DNA from: Acidobacteria subdivision 2 bacterium RH1 MAG20
GTDB taxonomy: Bacteria; Acidobacteriota; Terriglobia; Terriglobales; Acidobacteriaceae
Length of the DNA: 64,000 nucleotides
Reading direction: 5' to 3'
NCBI GenBank assembly: GCA_002197545.1
Contig: NFUO01000738.1
Coordinates: 50,825-114,824, forward strand
The notes beneath the pieces are model-generated. The model saw only the letters and a program-made list of their open reading frames with translations, made no database searches and was not told where the DNA came from. Below are positions 18,245 to 27,348 of this stretch, piece after piece. The translations under genes and the position numbers were made by a program. How positions within the stretch are numbered: position 1 is the first letter of the stretch; each line of letters begins with the position of its first letter.

Positions 18245-21200
18245 TCAGAACCGGTACCGCGCGAAGACCGTCAGCGTGCGCATCGGCGCCGCATTCTGCA
18301 CCTGACCAAACGTCGGCGAGTTCAGTGTCGTATCGATCCCCAAGTACTGCACGATATTCAACGCATTCGTCGCCGTAACCCTCGCCTCGAACGACCGCGT
18401 CTCGCCCAGCGGCACCGTCCGCGACAGCGAAGCATCCACCCCCGTTGTCCCCGGCCCTTCAATGGAGTTGCGCGATGCCGTGCCGAACAGCCCAGCCGCA
18501 GGGGCCGTGAACGCCGCCGCATTGAACCAGTTGCCGATTCTTCCTTCGCCTTTGATCGGCACATCGAAGTTCCGGTTTGGACGCAGCGAATTGCTGGTGC
18601 CGGTTGCCGTCTCCTGCACGGTCAACTGATAGCTCGGCGTGTAGTAGGTGCCTGTCGCAAACGTGAAGTCTCCCGAGACCGAGAAGCCATCGAGTGCTTT
18701 GGACCAGAACCCGCCTTTGGCAAGGAAAGCCCGATTGGGCCCAAATGGCAGCTCAAATAACCAGTTGCCAGTCAGTTTGTGGCGAACATCGAAGGCGCTG
18801 TTGGCTTCTTCCGCATTCAGGTCATTGTCATTCTGCGCTACCGTCTGAACTCCGCCGCCGATCGACGAAGCATTGTCGATCGAGTGCCCATACTGATATG
18901 TCCCCTGAAGAGATACGCCCTTCTGCAGCCGCTTCCGTACATTGATTCGCAACGCTTCAAGCCGCGAATATCCAAGCGAGTCCTCATAGTTGAAAGCCTG
19001 CGCGCCCGGAATCAGCAAACCTGTAGGCGTCCGGTTCGGCGCTCGAACCATGTCGAGGTTTCCGCCCTTTGCCCCGTCATACCCAATGTTCGCCACAATG
19101 CCCAGCGGCAGTGTCCGCTGAATATCCAGGTCCCATATCTGCACGTGCCCCAGGCGATAGTTGAGGTTCGCGCTGAAGTTATTTTGTATCGGCGCATTCG
19201 AGCAATTGAATGCGCCCGCCAGCGTAAACTGCCCAAACGTTCCGCACCCCTGCTGCCCTGCAATGTTCGTCTGCGTCACAGCGAACGGCTGCTGGTTGGC
19301 CAACTGTTTCGCAATGGTCGAATACTGGCCAGTGTTGTAGTTGATTCCGTAGCCGCCGCGTATCACCGTGTCTTTGAAGAACTTCATCGGCGGTCGATAT
19401 GCAAATCCAAATCTTGGCGAATACAACGTCCGGTCGGGGTTCACGAGCGATCGCGGAAAGCTGCCGCTATACGTTCCGGTCTGTCCGGGTTGCACTGCCT
19501 GCACCGCGGTGAAGTCTCCATTGTGGTCGAGATTCACCAGATGATTGTCCTTCTCCACATACGGCGAAAAATACTCGTACCGCAACCCATACATCAGCGA
19601 CAGGTTCGACAGAACGCGCCAATCGTCCTGCGCATACCAGTCGTAGACATTTGCCCTGAGGTATGTCTTGCTCAGGCCTGCCTGTACCGAAGCCTGCTGC
19701 GGCATTCCCAACAGGAAATCCGCGAATCCCGATCCACTCGCCGGCAGTACCGGGCAGGTCACGGTCGCTGAAGGCGTACATGCGCTGGCAGGATTCTGCG
19801 TCGCGTACCCTGTAAAGCTGAACGAACCCAAAGGTGTGACCTGTGTTCCGCCGATAGTGTCGGCATGTACCCGGCGAATGTCCACGCCATAGCGCATGTT
19901 GTGCTTCTTCAATCTGTAGCTGACAAAGTCGCTGAAGGAGATCGTCTGATTGATCGAGTTGTTCGGCGCCGTATTGTTCAACCCGGTAAACGCCTTCGAT
20001 CCGCCAAATGAGATGGTCGGCACGCCATAATAAACCGGGTTCGATTGAATCGTGGAATTGCCGACCACCACTCCCGCCTGCAACCCAGGGTTGATCAGCC
20101 CATTCGTGAAGTAATTCTGGATCGTGCTGTGCGAGCGGTTCCAGTTGATCGAAGCATTGTTCGTCAACGCTCCATAACCGATGGTGTAGCCCGCCGTCAC
20201 TCCATATCCTTCAGTAGATGTCGTCCCGCCCAGCGGCAGAAAGATATTTCGGTTGTCGGTGGCGCTGTGCGAATAGCTTCCGTTGAAGTTGATGTTCTGC
20301 CGCAGCGCTTTTGGAGCATTCGCCGCCTGCCGCCGTCCCATGGCAAATCCACCCTGTCCGAAGTTCCTCACGTAACGCAGCGCAGCCGACGTCGAATTCT
20401 GCCCTGCATTGGTCACTGTCTGATAGTTGTTCAGCGGACCGGCGTTTGCGACGTTAGGCGCGGGATAGAAATTCAACAAAGCCAGGGCCTGTGGCGAGAT
20501 CGGGGTCGCAGCGTTCTTGAGATTATTTCCGGGGATCGGCAATTTAGTCGTCGGGTCATACAGCGTCTGCGCCAGCGCTGAGAAGTCCCCACTCCGTTCC
20601 GCCAGCGTCGGCACCGTGCCATTGAGGATCTGCGGATTAATGTTCCGCACTCCCGTCACATTCAAAAACACAAACTGCTTCGTGCTCGCCTTCACCAGTC
20701 CCGGTATAAAAGGCGATCCCACAAAGCTCACGCCAAACCGGTTCGACATCGACGATGGCTTCACCACCTGCGCTCCAGCCTCGCCCAGCGCTGCGGGCAC
20801 GGAAAAGGGTGCTGCATTCAAAGCCCCATTGCCGCCCTCATAGAAGATCGCTCCATGCGGTTGCGTAGGATTGAAGCCGCGAAACCCGCCACGACCACCC
20901 CCCCCGCCGCCTCCTCCTCGACCGCCGCCTCCGCCCCCACCCGGCCCCCCCATCATTCCACCCAGCATCCCCACGACCGCGTTCGCCATATCGCCCGCAG
21001 CCCCGCCCTGCTGCTTTGCTCGTGCAACCGCATCCTCCACCCGCTGCCGAATCTCGTCTTCATTGAAATTTGCCAGCCCATTCGTCTGGCCCATCTGCCC
21101 GCTTACCGCAACCGAATCGGATGCCGCATCATCCCCATTCCCCAATCCAGATAGGGTAGGCATCTGCGCCCCTGCCACTCCAGTGCCGGCGCTGGCATCG

Positions 21201-21700
21201 GCCAGGTCGCTGTCTCCAGTCACACTCAGCGCCTGCGTTCCGCTGCTCTGTCCAAGTCCCGATCTTCCCGCTGCAGCAGTTCCTGCCTGCTGTGCCTCTT
21301 CGCGCGCCACCCGCGAGGCTAACTGCATTCCAAACTCCGCCACCTGCGCCGGCTTGCCGCCCTCCAGCAGGACCTCTTTGGTCTCTGTAGCGAATGCCGC
21401 TAGCTCCGCCTTCACCACATACCGTCCATTGCGCGGAATCGCCATCTCAAATGCCCCGGTAATGTCCGTCGTCGTAGCATATTTTTTGCCAGTCAGCGTA
21501 TTGGTCGCCGTCACCGAAACACCCGGCAGTGGCACCGCTCCTGCCTTCACTGTTCCTTTAATCGTTCCCCCACTTGCTGTCCCCGCTGCAGCCTGCGCGG
21601 CTGCCGTCTGAGCCGTAACTGTCGTCTGTGCTACAGCAGACAAGCCAGTGCCCACCAGCATGGCCACACCCAACATCGTCCATCGAGTCAATTTATGCAC
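18245..21700 (-). CDS. Oar-like TonB-dependent outer-membrane receptor with carboxypeptidase-regulatory N-domain
   Basis: 1151 residues. A signal peptide ends at AVAQ near residue 25. A carboxypeptidase-regulatory-like domain follows (GTVKAGAVPLPGVSVTATNTLTGK, here about 50-120), then a low-complexity region with a glycine/arginine-rich tract near 250-280, a plug-like segment and a large beta-barrel with many aromatic-rich strands. The C-terminus ends in VFARYRF, the aromatic end expected for outer-membrane insertion. Acidobacteria carry many such Oar-like proteins, often for polymer uptake; the substrate here is unknown. DUF5666 lies upstream and the VWFA-related gene downstream on the same strand. 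Confidence 0.9.
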   Translation of the reverse strand: MHKLTRWTMLGVAMLVGTGLSAVAQTTVTAQTAAAQAAAGTASGGTIKGTVKAGAVPLPGVSVTATNTLTGKKYATTTDITGAFEMAIPRNGRYVVKAELAAFATETKEVLLEGGKPAQVAEFGMQLASRVAREEAQQAGTAAAGRSGLGQSSGTQALSVTGDSDLADASAGTGVAGAQMPTLSGLGNGDDAASDSVAVSGQMGQTNGLANFNEDEIRQRVEDAVARAKQQGGAAGDMANAVVGMLGGMMGGPGGGGGGGRGGGGGGGGRGGFRGFNPTQPHGAIFYEGGNGALNAAPFSVPAALGEAGAQVVKPSSMSNRFGVSFVGSPFIPGLVKASTKQFVFLNVTGVRNINPQILNGTVPTLAERSGDFSALAQTLYDPTTKLPIPGNNLKNAATPISPQALALLNFYPAPNVANAGPLNNYQTVTNAGQNSTSAALRYVRNFGQGGFAMGRRQAANAPKALRQNINFNGSYSHSATDNRNIFLPLGGTTSTEGYGVTAGYTIGYGALTNNASINWNRSHSTIQNYFTNGLINPGLQAGVVVGNSTIQSNPVYYGVPTISFGGSKAFTGLNNTAPNNSINQTISFSDFVSYRLKKHNMRYGVDIRRVHADTIGGTQVTPLGSFSFTGYATQNPASACTPSATVTCPVLPASGSGFADFLLGMPQQASVQAGLSKTYLRANVYDWYAQDDWRVLSNLSLMYGLRYEYFSPYVEKDNHLVNLDHNGDFTAVQAVQPGQTGTYSGSFPRSLVNPDRTLYSPRFGFAYRPPMKFFKDTVIRGGYGINYNTGQYSTIAKQLANQQPFAVTQTNIAGQQGCGTFGQFTLAGAFNCSNAPIQNNFSANLNYRLGHVQIWDLDIQRTLPLGIVANIGYDGAKGGNLDMVRAPNRTPTGLLIPGAQAFNYEDSLGYSRLEALRINVRKRLQKGVSLQGTYQYGHSIDNASSIGGGVQTVAQNDNDLNAEEANSAFDVRHKLTGNWLFELPFGPNRAFLAKGGFWSKALDGFSVSGDFTFATGTYYTPSYQLTVQETATGTSNSLRPNRNFDVPIKGEGRIGNWFNAAAFTAPAAGLFGTASRNSIEGPGTTGVDASLSRTVPLGETRSFEARVTATNALNIVQYLGIDTTLNSPTFGQVQNAAPMRTLTVFARYRF

Positions 21701-21757
21701 TTCAACCTCACCTCAGCTAAAACCGATCAATAGAAATCAACGCTACAACCCCGGTCC

Positions 21758-22561
21758 CTACTTAGGGTTCTCTGCACCCGTTGCATTCGGGGAACCCGCC
21801 TGAGTCGTAGCCGAAGCACCATTGCCAGCCCCATGTCTCCGTCCCTGACCTCTGGCCGACGCATCCATTACCCGCAACTCCGTAGGCACAAACATGCCGT
21901 TCTTCACCGAACCCTGTCCCCCTACCATGTCGCCTACCTTCACATCCATCAACGTAATGCTCTCCCCTCCGGCATTGGCTCCGGCCGCGGGAGCCGCATT
22001 CATCGGGGCCCTATTCATCGCGCCCTGCGCCCTTCGCCCACCCCGCTTAAATGATGTCCCCTCATCCGCCTGAATCGTCTGGCTCATCCCATCCGGACGC
22101 TTCACCGTTACCCTGGCGTTATCCATGTCGACCGCTGTCACTGTTCCGGTGATGTATGTCTTGCCCAGGTCCTCCCGGGCCTTCTTGACCTGTTCTGCAT
22201 CGACCACGGCTACAAACACCGCATGAACCGTCTTCGTCGGAGCATCCATCACGCCCATTGCGCCGACACCATCGCCAGCCTTGATATCAGCAATCTTCAC
22301 CGGCTGACGGTCCTTCATGACTCGTGTATTCGTGGAGATGGCTACTTGATAGACCGCACCCTCCTCGGTCTTTACCGTTAGCCGGTCGGCAGCAACCGCC
22401 GTCACCGTTCCGCGAACCATCTGCCCCCCGGCAAACGCGCCGCCGCCCTCACCTTGCACATCCTGGGCAAGAATCATTCCCGGAGCCGCCAGCAAAAGCG
22501 CCGGCAACAAAACCAACCACGCTCCCCACCCTCCCAATCGGTAATCGAATCTCTGTCTCAT
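21758..22561 (-). CDS. exported DUF5666-type beta-barrel-domain protein
   Basis: 267 residues with a signal peptide (WLVLLPALLLAAPGMILA, cleavage likely before QDVQG). It contains repeated OB-like units of about 60 residues, each with the pattern VRGTVTAVAADRLTVKT...V / TGTVTAVDMDNARVTVK, as in DUF5666. A Met/Ala/Gly-rich linker and a basic disordered tail follow. It is probably periplasmic. It is 57 bases upstream of the TonB receptor and co-directional, so it is likely the first gene of that unit. No catalytic motif is seen and the function is unknown. Confidence 0.78.
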   Translation of the reverse strand: MRQRFDYRLGGWGAWLVLLPALLLAAPGMILAQDVQGEGGGAFAGGQMVRGTVTAVAADRLTVKTEEGAVYQVAISTNTRVMKDRQPVKIADIKAGDGVGAMGVMDAPTKTVHAVFVAVVDAEQVKKAREDLGKTYITGTVTAVDMDNARVTVKRPDGMSQTIQADEGTSFKRGGRRAQGAMNRAPMNAAPAAGANAGGESITLMDVKVGDMVGGQGSVKNGMFVPTELRVMDASARGQGRRHGAGNGASATTQAGSPNATGAENPK

Positions 22562-22688
22562 CTCGCACGTCCGTTCTGCTGCAAGCCGTGCTCATACAGA
22601 CGTTGTCCCGCTGCGAAAGACTCTGCTCCTCTATAAAAACTTCAACACTTCCGCAACCTGTTTCATTCATCTGCAATACACTACCGCC

Positions 22689-23411
22689 ATGCATCAAGTC
22701 GCTCATGGCCCCGACAGCCAGCACATAGAAGGCCACTTCGAATCCAGCGCCACCGTGCGCGACATCGTCATCGGCCTCTCCGATGGCCTCACCGTCCCCT
22801 TTGCGCTCGCCGCCGGTCTCTCCGGGGCCGTCGCGTCCTCTCACATCGTCGTCCTCGCCGGCCTCGCCGAAATCGCCGCTGGCTCCATCGCCATGGGGCT
22901 TGGCGGTTACCTCGCGGCCCGCGGAGACGCCGAGCACTACATCTCCGAGCGTCATCGCGAAGAACGCGAGATCATCGAGCGCACCCACGACGAAGAAGAA
23001 GAGATCTACGAGATCTTCGAGCAGTATTCTGTGGACCGTGCCAGCGCCGCGCCCGTTCTGACCTCCCTTAAGCAGAACCCCACTGCCTGGGTCAACTTCA
23101 TGATGCGCTTCGAACTCGGCCTCGAAGAGCCGCCGGCCAACCGCGCCCACCGCTCCGCCCTCACCATCGCCACCTCCTACATCGCCGGCGGCCTCATCCC
23201 TCTGCTCCCCTACATGCTTGTGAGCGATAACTTCGCTGCTCTCAAACTCTCTATCGTCATCACTCTGATAGCCCTCGCCCTCTTCGGAGCACTTAAAGGA
23301 AAACTCGTAGGCACCGGCTGGCTCCGCAGCGCCCTGCAGACCATCACCATCGGAGGAGCCGCGGCAGCCGTGGCCTACATTCTCGCTCGCTTACTCAACG
23401 GGCACGCCTAG
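22689..23411 (+). CDS. VIT1/CCC1 family iron/manganese transporter
   Basis: 240-residue inner-membrane protein with five predicted membrane segments. The first two (VRDIVIGLSDGLTVPFALAAGLSGA and the following IAAGSIAMGLGGYLAARGDAEHY) carry the conserved Asp, Gly and Met residues of this family. A charged cytoplasmic metal-binding helix rich in Glu (REEREIIERTHDEEEEIYEI, about 95-115) separates them from three C-terminal segments. VIT/CCC1 proteins export or sequester Fe2+ or Mn2+, exchanging protons. It diverges from the DUF5666 gene; both promoters must lie in the 127-base gap. The exact metal cannot be told. Confidence 0.9.
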   Translation: MHQVAHGPDSQHIEGHFESSATVRDIVIGLSDGLTVPFALAAGLSGAVASSHIVVLAGLAEIAAGSIAMGLGGYLAARGDAEHYISERHREEREIIERTHDEEEEIYEIFEQYSVDRASAAPVLTSLKQNPTAWVNFMMRFELGLEEPPANRAHRSALTIATSYIAGGLIPLLPYMLVSDNFAALKLSIVITLIALALFGALKGKLVGTGWLRSALQTITIGGAAAAVAYILARLLNGHA

Positions 23412-23500
23412 CGCGACCACAACGCATCAACTCTGACCAAACTTATTCGTGTCTGCCGCATCCAATCCCCATTAGCTCTTCCACGAAGCGAGAACCCGTG

Positions 23501-24826
23501 ATGCCCTCCACTGCAACCTCTACAGCCGCCTCTACACTTCTTGCCCGCTACCACGCCGTCCGCGAAGCCTCCATGCGCCTCTGTATGCCGCTCTCGCCGG
23601 AAGACCTCATGGTGCAGTCCTGCCCCGAGGCCAGCCCAGTCAAATGGCACCTGGCCCATACCAGCTGGTTCTTCGAGACCTTCGTCCTCCGCGAGTATGT
23701 CGCCGCTTACAAACCCTTCCATCCCGACTTCCACTGGCTCTTCAACAGCTACTACAACTCTCTCGGCGACATGCCCGAGAAGAAGCTCCGCGCCTCCTTC
23801 TCCCGTCCGCCCCTCGACGCCATCCTCGCCTATCGCACTCACGTCGACGCAGCCATCGACCGCTTCCTCCAGCAACCCGTCGAAGCCAAAGCCGTTCAGC
23901 GCATCACCCTCGGCCTCCATCACGAGCAGCAGCATCAGGAGCTCATCGCCACCGACATCAAGCACGCCTTCTTCACCAACCCTCTCCATCCCGCCTACCT
24001 CGAAGCCTCATCGCAGCAGAAAAACGAAACCATCGCTCCGCCCCTCGAATGGGTCAGCTTCGCCCCCGGCCTCACCGAAATCGGACTCACTCCCGACCCC
24101 GCTGCAACTGAAGCCTTCGCCTTCGACAACGAGACCCCGCGCCACCCCGTCTACATCGCTCCCTTCGCGCTGGCCAACCGCCTCGTCACCTGCGCCGAAT
24201 ATCTCGCCTTCATCGATCAGGAAGGCTACAACCGCCCCGAGCTCTGGCTCTCCGAAGGCTGGACCACTCTGCATGACCAGGGTTGGCAGGCCCCGCTCTA
24301 CTGGCAGCGCGACAACGAGACCAAATCCGGCTGGTGCATCTACACCCTGCATGGCTTCCAACCCCTCGAAGACCTCAGCGAAACCCCCGTCTGCCATCTC
24401 AGCTTCTTCGAGGCGGACGCCTACGCCCGCTGGACCGGCCACCGTCTTCCTACTGAATTCGAGTGGGAGTACGCCGCCATCCAATCGAACTCAACCGCTG
24501 CGGGCGGATCTAATCTCCTTGAAGCCGGTAATTTCCATCCCACCCCAGCCAGCGCTGGGCCCGGCCTTCAGCAGATCTTCGGTGAGGCATGGGAGTGGAC
24601 GCAATCCGGCTACACCGGCTATCCCGGCTACAAACCGTTGCCCGGAGCGCTCGGCGAGTACAACGGCAAGTTCATGTCCAGCCAGATCGTCCTTCGCGGA
24701 GGCTCCTGCGTCACCCCGGCCACCCACATTCGCCCCACCTACCGCAATTTCTTCAGCCCAGCCACCCGCTGGCAGTTCTCCGGCCTGCGCCTCGCCAAAG
24801 ACATATCTGATAGAGCCACTAAATAA
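23501..24826 (+). CDS. egtB: ergothioneine biosynthesis sulfoxide synthase EgtB
   Basis: Non-haem iron enzyme coupling hercynine to a cysteine-type thiol with O2. The N-terminal DinB-like domain has the iron histidines in KWHLAHTSWFFE (near 50) and HHEQQHQE (near 143). The C-terminal formylglycine-generating-enzyme-like domain has PVCHLSFFEADAYARW, LPTEFEWEYAA, GEAWEWTQS and LRGGSCVTP. Length (441) is normal. A GTG directly before the ATG at 23501 is also in frame; ATG is preferred. The partner egtD is 1.0 kb downstream on the same strand, separated by an opposite-strand DsbA-like gene. No egtA, egtC or egtE is seen nearby, so whether cysteine or gamma-glutamylcysteine is used is open. Confidence 0.95.
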   Translation: MPSTATSTAASTLLARYHAVREASMRLCMPLSPEDLMVQSCPEASPVKWHLAHTSWFFETFVLREYVAAYKPFHPDFHWLFNSYYNSLGDMPEKKLRASFSRPPLDAILAYRTHVDAAIDRFLQQPVEAKAVQRITLGLHHEQQHQELIATDIKHAFFTNPLHPAYLEASSQQKNETIAPPLEWVSFAPGLTEIGLTPDPAATEAFAFDNETPRHPVYIAPFALANRLVTCAEYLAFIDQEGYNRPELWLSEGWTTLHDQGWQAPLYWQRDNETKSGWCIYTLHGFQPLEDLSETPVCHLSFFEADAYARWTGHRLPTEFEWEYAAIQSNSTAAGGSNLLEAGNFHPTPASAGPGLQQIFGEAWEWTQSGYTGYPGYKPLPGALGEYNGKFMSSQIVLRGGSCVTPATHIRPTYRNFFSPATRWQFSGLRLAKDISDRATK

Positions 24827-24926
24827 TTGAGCAGCTAAACTATTTACCTCTTCTCAGAAAACATCTCGGATAAGACGTCTTTCGTCGGGCCCAGAGCTTT
24901 ACGTCATGCGAAATCCGAAATATGCT

Positions 24927-25610
24927 CTACCGGCGCACCGCAGCGCGCCCAGCCGCAGCGCTCTTCGTCTGCGTGATCGCGCCTTCGACAACGCTGGCGA
25001 GCCGTGCCGGATCGTTGGAACCATCCTTTGTGCCGGAGACGACCTGATAGTTCGAGCGCGTCACCACCACCAAAGTCGGCGTGTACTCCACATTGAGCCG
25101 CTTGCCCAGATCGTAATCAGCCTGCACCTTTTTGGCCAGCGCACCCCCCGGATCAAGGACGAACGGCATCTGCTGTCCATGCTGTTGCATCCAGTGCTGC
25201 GTGAACTGCTTCAGGTCGTCCTTGCCGGAGATCGACATCTGCGAAGCAAAGACGGCGCTGCGGTACTCATCGGCAAGTTTAGGACTCACCTTGTCCTGCA
25301 GATAACGCGCATAGACAGCGCCCTGGAAAGTCCAGATATGTTGCGCGAGCGGGAAATCATACCGCAGCAGCGGCACATGGTATTGTTCGGCCACCTGCTT
25401 CTCAATCGGATGGGAACGCGCACAGAGCGGGCAACCCAAGTCCTCAAATACGATAATTGCGACTTTGCTCCCGATCGGCGGTCTCAGAATGGTGGTGTCG
25501 CGAAAGTTGTCAGGAGCAGCCGTTCCCGCGAACTGCGCCTGCATCGTCTGAGAGGTGAAGACCAGCATCAACGCGGCGATTGCCGCGACCATCATCTTGC
25601 GCATAAACAT
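24927..25610 (-). CDS. exported DsbA-like thiol-disulfide oxidoreductase
   Basis: About 227 residues with a signal peptide (MVAAIAALMLVFTSQTMQA). The thioredoxin-fold active site is CPLC in FEDLGCPLCARSHP near residue 67, followed by the DsbA helical insert, and the cis-proline region is EYTPTLVVV. It is expected to act in the periplasm on protein thiols. The ATG at 25610 is chosen because GGAG lies 6 bases upstream; GTG at 25625 is an alternative. It is antisense to and between egtB and egtD. Related acidobacterial proteins are usually called thioredoxin-domain proteins. Whether it oxidises or isomerises is unknown. Confidence 0.85.
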   Translation of the reverse strand: MFMRKMMVAAIAALMLVFTSQTMQAQFAGTAAPDNFRDTTILRPPIGSKVAIIVFEDLGCPLCARSHPIEKQVAEQYHVPLLRYDFPLAQHIWTFQGAVYARYLQDKVSPKLADEYRSAVFASQMSISGKDDLKQFTQHWMQQHGQQMPFVLDPGGALAKKVQADYDLGKRLNVEYTPTLVVVTRSNYQVVSGTKDGSNDPARLASVVEGAITQTKSAAAGRAAVRR

Positions 25611-25837
25611 CAAAGTCTCCGGCACGCAGGATACCTGTCGCGCACAGATGTCATTTTAGACATAGAGGCAGGCGTCGTATACCGTTTCGTTTCAGAGAGT
25701 AAGCTCCGTACCTGCATCCTTGCGAAAGAGCGTCATCGAAATCCAGCGAAAAAAGCATTCAGCCGTAACATTTGACCCACTTGCTGCATCCAATCGACAA
25801 CGCGGCCCGGCCGCACCGTTCGGAGGAGAACTCCCAA

Positions 25838-26845
25838 GTGCCACCCATTGCCGCCGCAGAAATCGATACCCTCAGCAACGCAGTAGACGCCGAAGCTCGC
25901 AAAGGTCTTACCGCCCGCCCACGTACCCTCTCTCCCTGGCTCTTCTACGACGAAACCGGCTCGCGCCTCTTCGAGCAGATCACGGAATTGCCTGAGTATT
26001 ACCTCACTCGCACCGAGCGCGGCATCTTCAGCGCCCATGCCGATGAGATCCTTCAGCAAGCCGCAAACGGGGACAAGCAAACCCTTACCCTCATCGAACT
26101 TGGTGCGGGAACCGCCGCCAAGACCGGTGTCCTCCTCGCCGCGGCAGTTCGCAGGCAGGGGAGCGTCGTCTATCAACCCGTGGACGTCTCCGAGACTGCT
26201 CTCGCCGTCGCCAGCAAAAACATTCAGGCCAACTTCCCTGGGGTCACCGTCCGTTGCCAGGTCGCCGACTATACCCGCGAACCGCTCCCGCTCGACCGTC
26301 TCCCCGGCCTGCGAACTCTGGCCCTCTACATCGGCTCCAGTATCGGCAACTTCTCGCCCGCCGACGCTAAAGCCCTCCTCCGCAACGTCCGCGCCCAGCT
26401 TCTCCCCGGCGACAAGCTTCTCCTCGGCACCGACCTTGGTCCCAGCTCGCAAAAGAGCATCGCCACCCTGCTGGCCGCTTACAACGACGCTGCCGGAACC
26501 ACTGCAGCCTTCAATCGCAACGTCCTCACCCGTCTCAATCGCGACCTCGGGGCCGACTTTCACCCCGAATCCTTCAGCCATAAAGCCCTTTGGAACCAGG
26601 CCCAGTCACGCATCGAGATGCACCTCGAATCTCGCTCCCAACAGCGAGTCCACGTCCCCGCCAACGCCTTCGGTCCCGCCCTTACTCTCGACTTCGCCCG
26701 CGGCGAAACCATCCACACCGAAAACAGCTACAAGTTCACCCCTGCCTCCATCGAAGCCCTGCTTTCCTCTGCAAACTTCACTATCACCCGGTCCTGGCAG
26801 GACCCCCAGCACCTCTTTGCCGTTACCCTGGCTACCGCTGTTTGA
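25838..26845 (+). CDS. egtD: L-histidine N-alpha-methyltransferase EgtD
   Basis: SAM-dependent trimethylation of histidine to hercynine, the first step of ergothioneine synthesis. It has the family N-terminus LSPWLFYDETGSRLFEQITELPEYYLTRTE, SAM motif LIELGAGTAAKTGVLL near residue 83, the LYIGSSIGNF motif and the C-terminal HTENSYKF motif that helps bind histidine. The GTG at 25838 is preferred over the upstream TTG at 25772 because GGAGGAG lies 9 bases before it and the protein then has the usual length (335). It supplies the substrate for EgtB encoded upstream. It converges on moaC with 17 bases between stops. Confidence 0.95.
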   Translation: MPPIAAAEIDTLSNAVDAEARKGLTARPRTLSPWLFYDETGSRLFEQITELPEYYLTRTERGIFSAHADEILQQAANGDKQTLTLIELGAGTAAKTGVLLAAAVRRQGSVVYQPVDVSETALAVASKNIQANFPGVTVRCQVADYTREPLPLDRLPGLRTLALYIGSSIGNFSPADAKALLRNVRAQLLPGDKLLLGTDLGPSSQKSIATLLAAYNDAAGTTAAFNRNVLTRLNRDLGADFHPESFSHKALWNQAQSRIEMHLESRSQQRVHVPANAFGPALTLDFARGETIHTENSYKFTPASIEALLSSANFTITRSWQDPQHLFAVTLATAV

Positions 26846-26862
26846 GTAGATTTGGACGGTTG

Positions 26863-27339
26863 CTATTTTGAGGTCTGCCGTCGATAATCGCCGCTCTTGC
26901 CCCCGCTCTTACTCAACAGCACAACCTCACGGATGCGGATGCCCTTGTCGAGCGCTTTGGTCATGTCGTAAACAGTCAGAGCGGCGACAGAAGCAGCCAC
27001 CATGGCCTCCATCTCGACTCCCGTTCCGGCAACCGTAGCTGCCGTGGCCTCGATTGCAACCCCGCCCGCAACCACCGTGGCCTGCACATCGACAAAGCTG
27101 AGGGCCAGAGGGTGACACATGGGAATCAGCTCCGAGGTCCGCTTGGCCGCCTGAATTCCGGCAAACCGGGCCACCTCCAGCGGATTGCCCTTGGGATTCT
27201 GTGGCAGTGCAGCCAGCACAGCGTCTGAAAGCTCCACAAAAGCCGCTGCGACGGCCTCGCGCCGCGTCTCCGGCTTCGCGCTCACGTCCACCATGTGCGC
27301 CTGTCCGGCCTCGTCGTAATGGGACAGCTTGTCGCTCAT
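26863..27339 (-). CDS. moaC: cyclic pyranopterin monophosphate synthase MoaC
   Basis: Converts the MoaA product to cyclic pyranopterin monophosphate in molybdenum cofactor synthesis. 158 residues, normal length. Signature segments are FAGIQAAKRTSELIPMCHPL, TGVEMEAMVAASVAALTVYDM and the C-terminal KSGGKSGDY. It lies 9 bases downstream of moeA on the same strand, a likely operon. moaA is not in the window. Confidence 0.95.
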   Translation of the reverse strand: MSDKLSHYDEAGQAHMVDVSAKPETRREAVAAAFVELSDAVLAALPQNPKGNPLEVARFAGIQAAKRTSELIPMCHPLALSFVDVQATVVAGGVAIEATAATVAGTGVEMEAMVAASVAALTVYDMTKALDKGIRIREVVLLSKSGGKSGDYRRQTSK

Positions 27340-27348
27340 GCCTAAAGC

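Noticed and set aside
23541..24830. 429-codon frame overlapping egtB
   Set aside because: Pro/Ser/Thr-rich shadow caused by high-GC codon bias; egtB in the other frame has all family motifs.
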